Shown: in pieces, positions 38,810 to 52,676 of the stretch
How the letters are laid out: every line of letters starts with the position of its first letter
How positions within the stretch are numbered: the stretch's first letter is position 1
Origin: Litoditis marina
Lineage: Eukaryota; Nematoda; Chromadorea; Rhabditida; Rhabditidae
Direction of reading: 5' to 3'
NCBI GenBank assembly: GCA_964036275.1
Contig: CAXIWQ010000486.1
Span: 496,001 to 560,000 of the forward strand
Length of the DNA: 64,000 bases
Notes under the pieces: generated by a model
Databases searched by the model: none
What the model was told of the DNA's origin: nothing
The model's input: the letters and a program-made list of their open reading frames with translations, nothing else
Made by a program: the position numbers and the translations under genes

Positions 38810-39390
38810 AGCTACAGGAAAAAGGTTATACGGCTATCAAGTAGGTTGCTCCCAGCTACAAAAACCTGATACGACTATCTATTCTGTGGCGCACAGCCAC
38901 AAAATACGAATTAACGCGGTTATCGACTCTTTGCCTTGCAGCTACAAAGAACAGTTCATACGGCTATCAAATCTGTTGCTCCCAGCTACAAAAACCTAAT
39001 ACGACAATCTATTCTGTGGCGCACAGCCACAAAACACGAAATATCGCGGTTATCGACTTGTTGGCTTGCAGCTACAGAGAAAAGTTCATACGGCTATCAA
39101 GTCTGTTGCTCCCAGCTACAAAAACCTGATACGACAATCTATTCTGTGGCGCACAGCCACAAAAGACAAATTAACGCGGTTATTACTTCTTTGCCTTGCA
39201 GCTACAGAAAAAAGTTCATACGGCCATCAAGTCTGTTGCTCCCAGCTACAAAAACCTAATACGACTTTATATTCTGTGGCGCACAGCCACAAAAGACAAA
39301 TTAACGCGGTTATTGACTCTTTGCCGTGCAGCTACAGGAAAAAGGTTATACGGCTACCAAGTATGTTGCTCCCAGCTACAAAAACCTAAT

Positions 39391-42300
39391 ACGACTATCT
39401 ATTCTGTGGCGCACAGCCACAAAATACGAATTGACGCGGTTATCGACTCTTTGCCTTGCAGCTACAGAGAACAGTTCATACGGCTATCAAATCTGTTGCT
39501 CCCAGCTACAAAAACCTAATACGACAATCTATTCTGTGGCGCACAGCCACAAAGACGAATTAACGCGGTTATTGACATTTTGACTTGCAGCTACAAAAAA
39601 AAATCATACGGCTATCAAGTCTGTTGCTTCCAACTACAAAAACATAATACGACTTTATATTCTGTGGCGCACAGCCACAAAATACAAATTAACGCGGTTA
39701 TTGACTCTTTGCCTTGCAGTTACAGAGAACATTTCATACGGCTATCAAATCTGTTGCTCCCAGCTACAAAAACCTAATACGACTTTATATTCTGTGGCGC
39801 ACAGCCACAAAAGACAAATTAACGCGGTTATTACCTCTTTGCCTTGCAGCTACAGAAAAAAAGTTTATACGGCTATCAAGTCTGTTGCTCCCAGCTACAA
39901 AAACCTAATACGACTTTATATTCTGTGGCGCACAGCCACAAAAGACAAATTAACGCGGTTATTGACTCTTTGCCGTGCAGTTACAGGAAAAAGGTTATAC
40001 GGCTATCAAGTATGTTGCTCCCAGCTACAAAAACCTGATACGACTATCTATTATGTGGCGCACAGCCACAAAATACGAATTAACGCGGTTATCGACTCTC
40101 TGCCTTGCAGCTACAGAGAACAGTTCATACGGCTATCAAATCTGTCGCTCCCAGCTACAAAAACCTAATACGACAATCTATTCTGTGGCGCACAGCCACA
40201 AAACACGAAATATCGCGGTTATCGACTTGTTGGCTTGCAGCTACAGAGAAAAGTTCATACGGCTATCAAGTCTGTTGCTCCCAGCTACAAAAACCTAATA
40301 CGACTTTATATTCTGTGGCGCACAGCCACAAAAGACAAATTAACGCGGTTATTTACTCTTTGCCTCGCAGTTACAGAGAACATTTCATACGGCTATCAAA
40401 TCTGTTGCTCCCAGCTACAAAAACCTAATACGACAATATATTCTGTGGCGCACAGCCACAAAGACGAATTAACGCGGTTATTGACATTTTGACTTGCAGC
40501 TACAAAAAAAAATCATACGGCTATCAAGTCTGTTGCTTCCAACTACAAAAACATAATACGACTTTATATTCTGTGGCGCACAGCCACAAAATACAAATTA
40601 ACGCGGTTATTGACTCTTTGCCTTGCAGTTACAGAGAACATTTCATACGGCTATCAAATCTGTTGCTCCCAGCTACAAAAACCTAATACGACTTTATATT
40701 CTGTGGCGCACAGCCACAAAAGACAAATTAACGCGGTTATTACCTCTTTGCCTTGCAGCTACAGAAAAAAAGTTTATACGGCTATCAAGTCTGTTGCTCA
40801 TGGCTACAAAAACCTAATACGACTTTATATCCTGTGGCGCACAGCCACAAAAGACAAATTAACGCGGTTATTACCTCTTTGCTTTGCAGCTACAGAAAAA
40901 AGTTCATACGGCTATCAAGTCTGTTGCTCCCAGCTACAAAAACCTGATACGACAATATATTCTGTGGCGCACAGCCACAAAAGACAAATTAACGCGGTTA
41001 TTACTTCTTTGCCTTGCAGCTACAGAAAAAAGTTCATACGGCCATCAAGTCTGTTGCTCCCAGCTACAAAAACCTAATACGACTTTATATTCTGTGGCGC
41101 ACAGCCACAAAAGACAAATTAACGCGGTTATCATCTCTTTGCCTTGCAGCTACAGAAAAAAAGTTTATACGGCTATCAAGTCTGTTGCTCCCAGCTACAA
41201 AAACCTAATACGACTTTATATTCTGTGGCGCACAGCCACAAAAGACAAATTAACGCGGTTATTGACTCTTTGCCGTGCAGCTACAGAAAAAAGTTTATAT
41301 GGCTATCAAGTATGTTGCTCCCAGCTAGAAAAACCCAATACAACTATCTATTCTGTGGCACACAGCCACAAAATACGATATAACGCGGTTATCGACTCTT
41401 TGCCTTGCAGCTACAGAAAAAAGTTTATACGGCTATCAAGTCTGTTGCTCATGGCTACAAAAACCTAATACGACTTTATATCCTATGGCGCACAGCCACA
41501 AAAGACAAATTAACGCGGTTATTACCTCTTTGCCTTGCAGCTACAGAAAAAAGTTCATACGGCTATCAAGTCTGTTGCTCCCAGCTACAAAAACCTGATA
41601 CGACAATCTATTCTGTGGCGCACAGCCACAAAAGACAAATTAACGCGGTTATTACCTCTTTGCCTTGCAGCTACAGAAAAAAGTTCATACGGCTATCAAG
41701 TCTGTTGCTCCCAGCTACAAAAACCTAATACGACTTTATATTCTGTGGCTCACAGCCACAAAAGACAAATTAACGCGGTTATTGACTCTTTGCCGTGCAG
41801 CTACACGAAAAAGGTTATACGGCTATCAAATATGTTGCTCCCAGCTACAAAAACCTAATACGACTATCTATTCTGTGGCGCACAGCCACAAAATACGAAT
41901 TAACGCGGTTATCGACTCTTTGCCTTGCAGCTACAGAGAACAGTTCATACGGCTATCAAATCTGTTGCTCCCAGCTACAAAAACCTAATACGACAATCTA
42001 TTCTGTGGCGCACAGCCACAAAATACGAATTATCGCGGTTATCGACTTGTTGGCTTGCAGCTACAGAGAAAAGTTCATACGGCTATCAAGTCTGTTGCTC
42101 CCAGCTACAAAAACCTGATACGACAATCTATTCTGTGGCGCACAGCCACAAAAGACAAATTAACGCGGTTATTACCTCTTTGCCTTGCAGCTACAGAAAA
42201 AAATTCATACGGCTATCAAGTCTGTTGCTCCCAGCTACGAAAACCTAATACGACTCTATATTCTGTGGCGCACAGCCACAAAAGACAAATTAACGCGGTT

Positions 42301-42966
42301 ATTGACTCTTTGCCGTGCAGCTACAGGAAAAAGGTTATACGGCTATCAAGTATGTTGCTCCCAGCTAAAAAAACCTAATACGACTATCTATTCTGTGGCG
42401 CACAGCCACAAAATACGAATTAACGCGGTTATCGACTCTTTGCCTTGCAGCTACAGAGAACAGTTCATACGGCTATCAAGTCTGTTGCTCCCAGCTACAA
42501 AAACCTAATACGACTATATATTCTGTGGCGCACAGCCACAAAAGACGAATTAACGCGGTTATTGACTCTTTGCCTCGCAGTTACAGAGAATATTTCATAC
42601 GGCTATCAAATCTGTTGCTCCCAGCTACAAAAACCTAATACGACAATCTATTCTGTGGCGCACAGCCACAAAAGACAAATTAACGCGGTTATTGACTCTT
42701 TGCCGTGCAGCTACAGGAAAAAGGTTATACGGCTACCAAGTATGTTGCTCCCAGCTACAAAAACCTAATACGACTATCTATTCTGTGGCGCACAGCCACA
42801 AAATACGAATTGACGCGGTTATCGATTCTTTGCCTTGCAGCTACAGAGAACAGTTCATACGGCTATCAAATCTGTTGCTCCCAGCTACAAAAACCTAATA
42901 CGACAATCTATTCTGTGGCGCACAGCCACAAAATACAAATTATCGCGGTTATCGACTTGTTGGCTT
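39391..42966 (+). repeat. Mixed HOR segment with a 909-bp-spaced duplication
   Basis: The block starting at the CATTTTGAC junction near 39574 recurs near 40483 (offset 909 bp, seven monomers) for about 280 bp. Segments about 41535-42118 are close relatives of 45179-45760 and 46220-46803. Private changes include CTACACGAAAAAGG near 41815 and TGTGGCTCACAG near 41748. No unique sequence occurs. Confidence 0.75.
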
Positions 42967-45297
42967 GCAGCTACAGAGAAAAGTTCATACGGCTATCAAG
43001 TCTGTTGCTCCCAGCTACAAAAACCTAATACGACTATATATTCTGTGGCGCACAGCCACAAAATACAAATTAACGCGGTTATTGACTCTTTGCCTTGCAG
43101 TTACAGAGAACATTTCATACGGCTATCAAATCTGTTGCTCCCAGCTACAAAAACCTAATACGACTTTATATTCTGTGGCGCACAGCCACAAAAGACAAAT
43201 TAACGCGGTTATTACCTCTTTGCCTTGCAGCTACAGAAAAAAAGTTTATACGGCTATCAAGTCTGTTGCTCCCAGCTACAAAAACCTAATACGACTTTAT
43301 ATTCTGTGGCGCACAGCCACAAAATACAAATTAACGCGGTTATTGACTCTTTGCCTTGCAGTTACAGAGAACATTTCATACGGCTATCAAATCTGTTGCT
43401 CCCAGCTACAAAAACCTAATACGACTTTATATTCTGTGGCGCACAGCCACAAAAGACAAATTAACGCGGTTATTACCTCTTTGCCTTGCAGCTACAGAAA
43501 AAAAGTTTATACGGCTATCAAGTCTGTTGCTCCCAGCTACAAAAACCTAATACGACTTTATATTCTGTGGCGCACAGCCACAAAAGACAAATTAACGCGG
43601 TTATTGACTCTTTGCCGTGCAGCTACAGAAAAAAGTTTATATGGCTATCAAGTATGTTGCTCCCAGCTAGAAAAACCCAATACAACTATCTATTCTGTGG
43701 CACACAGCCACAAAACACGATATAACGCGGTTATCGACTCTTTGCCTTGCAGCTACAGAAAAAAGTTTATACGGCTATCAAGTCTGTTGCTCATGGCTAC
43801 AAAAACCTAATACGACTTTATATCCTATGGCGCACAGCCACAAAAGACAAATTAACGCGGTTATTACCTCTTTGTCTTGCAGCTACAGAAAAAAGTTCAT
43901 ACGGCTATCAAGTCTGTTGCTCCCAGCTACAAAAACCTGATACGACAATCTATTCTGTGGCGCACAGCCACAAAAGACAAATTAACGCGGTTATCGACTC
44001 TTTGCCTTGCAGTTACAGAGAACATTTCATACGGCTATCAAATCTGTTGCTCCCAGCTACAAAAACCTAATACGACTTTATATTCTGTGGCGCACAGCCA
44101 CAAAAGACAAATTAACGCGGTTATTGACTCTTTGCCGTGCAGCTACAGAAAAAAGTTTATATGGCTATCAAGTATGTTGCTCCCAGCTAGAAAAACCCAA
44201 TACAACTATCTATTCTGTGGCACACAGCCACAAAACACGATATAACGCGGTTATCGACTCTTTGCCTTGCAGCTACAGAGAAAAGTTCATACGGCTATCA
44301 AGTCTGTTGCTCCCAGCTACAAAAACCTAATACGACTATATATTCTGTGGCGCACAGCCACAAAATACAAATTAACGCGGTTATTGACTCTTTGCCTTGC
44401 AGTTACAGAGAACATTTCATACGGCTATCAAATCTGTTGCTCCCAGCTACAAAAACCTAATACGACTTTATATTCTGTGGCGCACAGCCACAAAAGACAA
44501 ATTAACGCGGTTATTACCTCTTTGCCTTGCAGCTACAGAAAAAAAGTTTATACGGCTATCAAGTCTGTTGCTCCCAGCTACAAAAACCTAATACGACTTT
44601 ATATTCTGTGGCGCACAGCCACAAAATACAAATTAACGCGGTTATTGACTCTTTGCCTTGCAGTTACAGAGAACATTTCATACGGCTATCAAATCTGTTG
44701 CTCCCAGCTACAAAAACCTAATACGACTTTATATTCTGTGGCGCACAGCCACAAAAGACAAATTAACGCGGTTATTACCTCTTTGCCTTGCAGCTACAGA
44801 AAAAAAGTTTATACGGCTATCAAGTCTGTTGCTCCCAGCTACAAAAACCTAATACGACTTTATATTCTGTGGCGCACAGCCACAAAAGACAAATTAACGC
44901 GGTTATTGACTCTTTGCCGTGCAGCTACAGAAAAAAGTTTATATGGCTATCAAGTATGTTGCTCCCAGCTAGAAAAACCCAATACAACTATCTATTCTGT
45001 GGCACACAGCCACAAAACACGATATAACGCGGTTATCGACTCTTTGCCTTGCAGCTACAGAAAAAAGTTTATACGGCTATCAAGTCTGTTGCTCATGGCT
45101 ACAAAAACCTAATACGACTTTATATCCTATGGCGCACAGCCACAAAAGACAAATTAACGCGGTTATTACCTCTTTGTCTTGCAGCTACAGAAAAAAGTTC
45201 ATACGGCTATCAAGTCTGTTGCTCCCAGCTACAAAAACCTGATACGACAATCTATTCTGTGGCGCACAGCCACAAAAGACAAATTAACGCGGTTATT
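42967..45297 (+). repeat. 1302-bp HOR (10 monomers), two copies, with nested 261-bp dimers
   Basis: About 42967-43995 matches 44269-45297 at offset 1302, including the rare CTCTTTGTCTTGC (near 43872 and 45174) and AAACACGATATAACG. I found no clear difference. Inside each copy a two-monomer unit of 261 bp is repeated (43095 and 43356; 44397 and 44658). Because the offset is divisible by three, the same 281-codon open frame appears in both copies (42965-43810 and 44267-45112); I regard this as incidental. Confidence 0.88.
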
Positions 45298-46870
45298 ACC
45301 TCTTTGCCTTGCAGCTACAGAAAAAAGTTCATACGGCTATCAAGTCTGTTGCTCCCAGCTACAAAAACCTAATAAGACTTTATATTCTGTGGCGCACAGC
45401 CACAAAAGATAAATTAACGCGGTTATTGACTCTTTGCCGTGCAGCTACAGGAAAAAGGTTATACGGCTATCAAATATGTTGCTCCCAGCTACAAAAACCT
45501 AATACGACTATCTATTCTGTGGCGCACAGCCACAAAATACGAATTAACGCGGTTATCGACTATTTGCCTTGCAGCTACAAAGAACAGTTCATACGGCTAT
45601 CAAATCTGTTGCTCCCAGCTACAAAAACCTAATACGACAATCTATTCTGTGGCGCACAGCCACAAAATACGAATTATCGCGTTTATCGACTTGTTGGCTT
45701 GCAGCTACAGAGAAAAGTTCATACGGCTATCAAGTCTGTTGCTCCCAGCTACAAAAACCTGATACGACAATCTATTCTGTGGCGCACAGCCACAAAAGAC
45801 AAATTAACGCGGTTATTACCTCTTTGCCTTGCAGCTACAGAAAAAAAGTTTATACGGCTATCAAGTCTGTTGCTCCCAGCTACAAAAACCTAATACGACT
45901 TTATATTCTGTGGCGCACAGCCACAAAATACAAATTAACGCGGTTATTGACTCTTTGCCGTGCAGCTACAGAAAAAAGTTTATATGGCTATCAAGTATGT
46001 TGCTCCCAGCTAGAAAAACCCAATACAACTATCTATTCTGTGGCACACAGCCACAAAATACGATATAACGCGGTTATCGACTCTTTGCCTTGCAGCTACA
46101 GAAAAAAGTTTATACGGCTATCAAGTCTGTTGCTCATGGCTACAAAAACCTAATACGACTTTATATCCTATGGCGCACAGCCACAAATGACAAATTAACG
46201 CGGTTATTACCTCTTTGCCTTGCAGCTACAGAAAAAAGTTCATACGGCTATCAAGTCTGTTGCTCCCAGCTACAAAAACCTGATACGACAATCTATTCTG
46301 TGGCGCACAGCCACAAAAGACAAATTAACGCGGTTATTACCTCTTTGCCTTGCAGGTACAGAAAAAAGTTCATACGGCTATCAAGTCTGTTGCTCCCAGC
46401 TACAAAAACCTAATACGACTTTATATTCTGTGGCGCACAGCCACAAAAGACAAATTAACGCGGTTATTGACTCTTTGCCGTGCAGCTACAGGAAAAAGGT
46501 TATACGGCTATCAAATATGTTGCTCCCAGCTACAAAAACCTAATACGACTATCTATTCTGTGGCGCACAGCCACAAAATACGAATTAACGCGGTTATCGA
46601 CTCTTTGCCTTGCAGCTACAAAGAACAGTTCATACGGCTATCAAATCTGTTGCTCCCAGCTACAAAAACCTAATACGACAATCTATTCTGTGGCGCACAG
46701 CCACAAAATACGAATTATCGCGGTTATCGACTTGTTGGCTTGCAGCTACAGAGAAAAGTTCATACGGCTATCAAATCTGTTGCTCCCAGCTACAAAAACC
46801 TGATACGACAATCTATTCTGTGGCGCACAGCCACAAAAGACAAATTAACGCGGTTATTACCTCTTTGCCT
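44788..46870 (+). repeat. 1041-bp HOR (8 monomers), two copies
   Basis: About 44788-45828 is repeated at 45829-46870 at an offset of 1041 bp. It shares TATATCCTATGG, the AAACCTGATACG monomer, CAGGAAAAAGG with AAATATG, and CTACAAAGAACAG. It overlaps the end of the 1.3-kb duplication, another case of nested events. Private changes include AATAAGACTTT near 45372, GCGTTTATCG near 45680 and TGCAGGTACAG near 46353. Confidence 0.82.
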
Positions 46871-49800
46871 TGCGGCTACAGAAAAAAATTCATACGGCTA
46901 TCAAGTCTGTTGCTCCCAGCTACGAAAACCTAATACGACTTTATATTCTGTGGCGCACAGCCACAAAAGACAAATTTACGCGGTTATTGACTCTTTGCCG
47001 TGCAGCTACAGAAAAAAGGTTATACGGCTATCAAGTATGTTGCTCCCAGCTAAAAAAACCTAATACGACTATCTATTCTGTGGCGCACAGCCACAAAATA
47101 CGAATTAACGCGGTTATCGACTCTTTGCCTTGCAGCTACAGAGAACAGTTCATACGGCTCTCAAGTCTGTTGCTCCCAGCTACAAAAACCTAATACGACT
47201 ATATATTCTGTGGCGCACAGCCACAAAAGACGAATTAACGCGGTTATTGACTCTTTGCCTCGCAGTTACAGAGAATATTTCATACGGCTATCAAATCTGT
47301 TGCTCCCAGCTACAAAAACTTAATACGACAATCTATTCTGTGGCGCACAGCCACAAAAGACAAATTAACGCGGTTACTGACTCTTTGCCTTGCAGCTACA
47401 GAAAAAAAATCATACGGCTATCAAGTCTGTTGCTCCCAGCTACGAAAACCTAATACGACTTTATATTCTGTGGCGCACAGCCACAAAACACGAAATATCG
47501 CGGTTATCGACTTGTTGGCTTGCAGCTACAGAGAAAAGTTCATACGGCTATCAAGTCTGTTGCTCCCAGCTACAAAAACCTGATACGACAATCTATTCTG
47601 TGGCGCACAGCCACAAAAGACAAATTAACGCGGTTATTGACTCTTTGCCTTGCAGCTACAGAAAAAAAATTATACGGCTATCAAGTCTGTTGCTCCCAGC
47701 TACGAAAACCTAATACGACTTTATATTCTGTGGCGCACAGCCACAAAAGACAAATTAACGCGGTTATTGACTCTTTGCCTTGCAGCTACAGAAAAAAAAA
47801 TCATACGGCTATCAAGTCTGTTGCTCCCAGCTACGAAAACCTAATACGACTTTATATTCTGTGGCGCACAGCCACAAAACACAAAATATCGCGGTTATCG
47901 ACTTGTTGGCTTGCAGCTACAGAGAAAAGTTCATACGGCTATCAAGTCTGTTGCTCCCAGCTACAAAAACCTGATACGACAATCTATTCTGTGGCGCACA
48001 GCCACAAAAGACAAATTACCGCGGTTATTACCTCTTTGCCTTGCAGCTACAGAAAAAAGTTCATACGGCTATCAAGTCTGTTGCTCCCAGCTACGAAAAC
48101 CTAATATGACTTTATATTCTGTGGCGCACAGCCACAAAAGACAAATTAACGCGGTTATTGACTCTTTGCCGTGCAGCTACAGGAAAAAGGTTATACGGCT
48201 ATCAAGTATGTTGCTCCCAGCTACAAAAACCTAATACGACTATCTATTCTGTGGCGCACAGCCACAAAATACGAATTGACGCGGTTATCGACTCTTTGCC
48301 TTGCAGCTACAGAGAATATTTCATACGGCTATCAAATCTGTTGCTCCCAGCTACAAAAACCTAATACGACAATCTATTCTGTGGCGCACAGCCACAAAAA
48401 CAAATTATCGCGGTTATCGACTTGTTGGCTTGCAGCTACAGAGAAAAGTTCATACGGCTATCAAGTCTGTTGCTCCCAGCTACAAAAACCTAATACGACT
48501 ATATATTCTGTGGCGCACAGCCACAAAAGACGAATTAACGCGGTTATTGACTCTTTGCCTCGCAGTTACAGAGAACATTTCATACGGCTATCAAATCTGT
48601 TGCTCCCAGCTACAAAAACCTAATACGACAATCTATTCTGTGGCGCACAGCCACAAAGACAAATTAACGCGGTTATTGACTCTTTGCCGTGCAGCTACAG
48701 GAAAAAGGTTATACGGCTATCAAATATGTTGCTCCCAGCTACAAAAACCTAATACGACTATCTATTCTGTGGCGCACAGCCACAAAATACGAATTAACGC
48801 GGTTATCGACTCTTTGCCTTGCAGCTACAAAGAACAGTTCATACGGCTATCAAATCTGTTGCTCCCAGCTACAAAAACCTAATACGACAATCTATTCTGT
48901 GGCGCACAGCCACAAAATACGAATTATCGCGGTTATCGACTTGTTGGCTTGCAGCTACAGAGAAAAGTTCATACGGCTATCAAGTCTGTTGCTCCCAGCT
49001 ACAAAAACCTGATACGACAATCAATTCTGTGGCGCACAGCCACAAAAGACAAATTAACGCGGTTATTACCTCTTTGCCTTGCGGCTACAGAAAAAAATTC
49101 ATACGGCTATCAAGTCTGTTGCTCCCAGCTACGAAAACCTAATACGACTTTATATTCTGTGGCGCACAGCCACAAAAGACAAATTTACGCGGTTATTGAC
49201 TCTTTGCCGTGCAGCTACAGGAAAAAGGTTATACGGCTATCAAGTATGTTGCTCCCAGCTAAAAAAACCTAATACGACTATCTATTCTGTGGCGCACAGC
49301 CACAAAACACGAATTAACGCGGTTATCGACTCTTTGCCTTGCAGCTACAGAGAACAGTTCATACGGCTATCAAGTCTGTTGCTCCCAGCTACAAAAACCT
49401 AATACGACTATATATTCTGTGGTGCACAGCCACAAAAGACGAATTAACGCGGTTATTGACTCTTTGCCTCGCAGTTACAGAGAATATTTCATACGGCTAT
49501 CAAATCTGTTGCTCCCAGCTACAAAAACCTAATACGACAATCTATTCTGTGGCGCACAGCCACAAAAGACAAATTAACGCGGTTATTGACTCTTTGCCTT
49601 GCAGCTACAGAAAAAAAATCATACGGCTATCAAGTCTGTTGCTCCCAGCTACGAAAACCTAATACGACTTTATATTCTGTGGCGCACAGCCACAAAACAC
49701 AAAATATCGCGGTTATCGACTTGTTGGCTTGCAGCTACAGAGAAAAGTTCATACGGCTATCAAGTCTGTTGCTCCCAGCTACAAAAACCTGATACGACAA

Positions 49801-50900
49801 TCTATTCTGTGGCGCACAGCCACAAAAGACAAATTAACGCGGTTATTGACTCTTTGCCTTGCAGCTACAGAAAAAAAAACATACGGCTATCAAGTCTGTT
49901 GCTCCCAGCTACGAAAACCTAATACGACTTTATATTCTGTGGCGCACAGCCACAAAAGACAAATTAACGCGGTTATTGACTCTTTGCCTTGCAGCTACAG
50001 AAAAAAAATCATACGGCTATCAAGTCTGTTGCTCCCAGCTACGAAAACCTAATACGACTTTATATTCTGTGGCGCACAGCCACAAAACACAAAATATCGC
50101 GGTTATCGACTTGTTGGCTTGCAGCTACAGAGAAAAGTTCATACGGCTATCAAGTCTGTTGCTCCCAGCTACAAAAACCTGATACGACAATCTATTCTGT
50201 GGCGCACAGCCACAAAAGACAAATTACCGCGGTTATTACCTCTTTGCCTTGCAGCTACAGAAAAAAGTTCATACGGCTATCAAGTCTGTTGCTCCCAGCT
50301 ACGAAAACCTAATACGACTTTATATTCTGTGGCGCACAGCCACAAAAGACAAATTAACGCGGTTATTGACTCTTTGCCGTGCAGCTACAGGAAAAAGGTT
50401 ATACGGCTATCAAGTATGTTGCTCCCAGCTACAAAAACCTAATACGACTATCTATTCTGTGGCGCACAGCCACAAAATACGAATTGACGCGGTTATCGAC
50501 TCTTTGCCTTGCAGCTACAGAGAAAATTTCATACGGCTATCAAATCTGTTGCTCCCAGCTACAAAAACCTAATACGACAATCTATTCTGTGGCGCACAGC
50601 CACAAAAACAAATTATCGCGGTTATCGACTTGTTGGCTTGCAGCTACAGAGAAAAGTTCATACGGCTATCAAGTCTGTTGCTTCCAGCTACAAAAACCTA
50701 ATACGACTATATATTCTGTGGCGCACAGCCACAAAAGACGAATTAACGCGGTTATTGACTCTTTGCCTCGCAGTTACAGAGAACATTTCATACGGCTATC
50801 AAATCTGTTGCTCCCAGCTACAAAAACCTAATACGACTTTATATTCTGTGGCGCACAGCCACAAAAGACAAATTAAAGCGGTTATTACCTTTTTGCCTTG
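46480..50900 (+). repeat. 2209-bp block, two adjacent copies (TTGCGGCTAC marker)
   Basis: A block beginning with the CAGGAAAAAGG/AAATATG monomer starts at 46480 and 48689 (offset 2209, 17 monomers). It carries CTTGCGGCTACAG near 46873 and 49082, AAATTTACG, CTAAAAAAACC and GAATATTTC. The 48640-50800 stretch is present again at about 54745-56900 (offset 6104). This right part of the window carries the AAACACAAAATATCG variant and long A-runs (up to A9-A10) in sub-repeat A. Confidence 0.82.
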
Positions 50901-52676
50901 CAGCTACAGAAAAAAGTTTATACGGCTATCAAGTCTGTTGCTCCCAGCTACAAAAACCTAATACGACTTTATATTCTGTGGCGCACAGCCACAAAACACG
51001 AAATATCGCGGTTATCGACTTGTTGGCTTGCAGCTACAGAGAAAAGTTCATACGGCTATCAAGTCTGTTGCTCCCAGCTACAAAAACCTGATACGACAAT
51101 CTATTCTGTGGCGCACAGCCACAAAAGACAAATTAACGCGGTTATTGACTCTTTGCCTTGCAGCTACAGAAAAAAAAACATACGGCTATCAAGTCTGTTG
51201 CTCCCAGCTACGAAAACCTAATACGACTTTATATTCTGTGGCGCACAGCCACAAAAGACAAATTAACGCGGTTATTGACTCTTTGCCTTGCAGCTACAGA
51301 AAAAAAATCATACGGCTATCAAGTCTGTTGCTCCCAGCTACGAAAACCTAATACGACTTTATATTCAGTGGCGCACAGCCACAAAACACAAAATATCGCG
51401 GTTATCGACTTGTTGGCTTGCAGCTACAGAGAAAAGTTCATACGGCTATCAAGTCTGTTGCTCCCAGCTACAAAAACCTGATACGACAATCTATTCTGTG
51501 GCGCACAGCCACAAAAGACAAATTAACGCGGTTATTGACTCTTTGCCTTGCAGCTACAGAAAAAAAACATACGGCTATCAAGTCTGTTGCTCCCAGCTAC
51601 GAAAACCTAATACGACTTTATATTCTGTGGCGCACAGCCACAAAAGACAAATTAACGCGGTTATTGACTCTTTGCCTTGCAGCTACAGAAAAAAAATCAT
51701 ACGGCTATCAAGTCTGTTGCTCCCAGCTACGAAAACCTAATACGACTTTATATTCTGTGGCGCACAGCCACAAAACACAAAATATCGCGGTTATCGACTT
51801 GTTGGCTTGCAGCTACAGAGAAAAGTTCATACGGCTATCAAGTCTGTTGCTCCCAGCTACAAAAACCTGATACGACAATATATTCTGTGGCGCACAGCCA
51901 CAAAAGACAAATTAACGCGGTTATTACCTCTTTGCCTTGCAGCTACAGAAAAAAGTTCATACGGCTATCAAGTCTGTTGCTCCCAGCTACGAAAACCTAA
52001 TACGACTTTATATTCTGTGGCGCACAGCCACAAAAGACAAATTAACGCGGTTATTGACTCTTTGCCGTGCAGCTACAGGAAAAAGGTTATACGGCTATCA
52101 AGTATGTTGCTCCCAGCTACAAAAACCTAATACGACTATCTATTCTGTGGCGCACAGCCACAAAATACGAATTGACGCGGTTATCGACTCTTTGCCTTGC
52201 AGCTACAGAGAAAATTTCATACGGCTATCAAATCTGTTGCTCCCAGCTACAAAAACCTAATACGACAATCTATTCTGTGGCGCACAGCCACAAAAACAAA
52301 TTATCGCGGTTATCGACTTGTTGGCTTGCAGCTACAGAGAAAAGTTCATACGGCTATCAAGTCTGTTGCTTCCAGCTACAAAAACCTAATACGACTATAT
52401 ATTCTGTGGCGCACAGCCACAAAAGACGAATTAACGCGGTTATTGACTCTTTGCCTCGCAGTTACAGAGAACATTTCATACGGCTATCAAATCTGTTGCT
52501 CCCAGCTACAAAAACCTAATACGACTTTATATTCTGTGGCGCACAGCCACAAAAGACAAATTAAAGCGGTTATTACCTTTTTGCCTTGCAGCTACAGAAA
52601 AAAGTTTATACGGCTATCAAGTCTGTTGCTCCCAGCTACAAAAACCTAATACGACTTTATATTCTGTGGCGCACAG
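49599..52676 (+). repeat. ~1688-bp HOR (13 monomers), two copies
   Basis: About 49599-50987 matches 51288-52676 at offset 1688-1689. The diagnostic change AAATTAAAGCGG with CCTTTTTGCC is at about 50873 and 52561. The 1-bp change in offset comes from A-run length near 49870 and 51560. A shorter three-monomer unit of about 390 bp is also repeated here (49729; 51028 and 51418). Confidence 0.84.

Larger units (their letters stand above)
35490..39390 (+). repeat. 1950-bp HOR (15 monomers), two tandem copies
   Basis: About 35490-37440 and 37440-39390 repeat at an offset of exactly 1950 bp. Shared markers include GTTTATATGGC, ACGATATAACGCGG, TATATCCTGTGG, CACGAAATATCG and CATACGGCCATC. The copies differ at a number of sites, mostly private changes in copy 2, for example AGCTTTAGAAA near 37770, CTGGGGCGC near 37847, GACCTTTTG near 37884, CGGCTATTG near 38010 and AAAAATTTTATACG near 38170. 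It is thus older than the 4.9-kb pair. Confidence 0.84.

Noticed and set aside
42965..45112. Long + strand open frames (281 codons at 42965-43810 and 44267-45112; also 277 codons at 14723-15556 and 17178-18011) that could be a repetitive protein gene
   Set aside because: The same satellite monomer is read in all three frames one after another (130 = 1 mod 3), so no frame is conserved. Most such frames have no ATG and could only begin at TTG or GTG. The monomer happens to have only about three stop-like triplets on the + strand, whereas its complement has many. Copies change freely at all codon positions and by frame-shifting indels (123, 125, 126, 128 bp).
47790..47812. Poly-A stretches in sub-repeat A as retroposon tails
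   Set aside because: They are length variants of the A-run present in all monomers, with satellite sequence continuing in register on both sides and no target-site duplication or inserted element.
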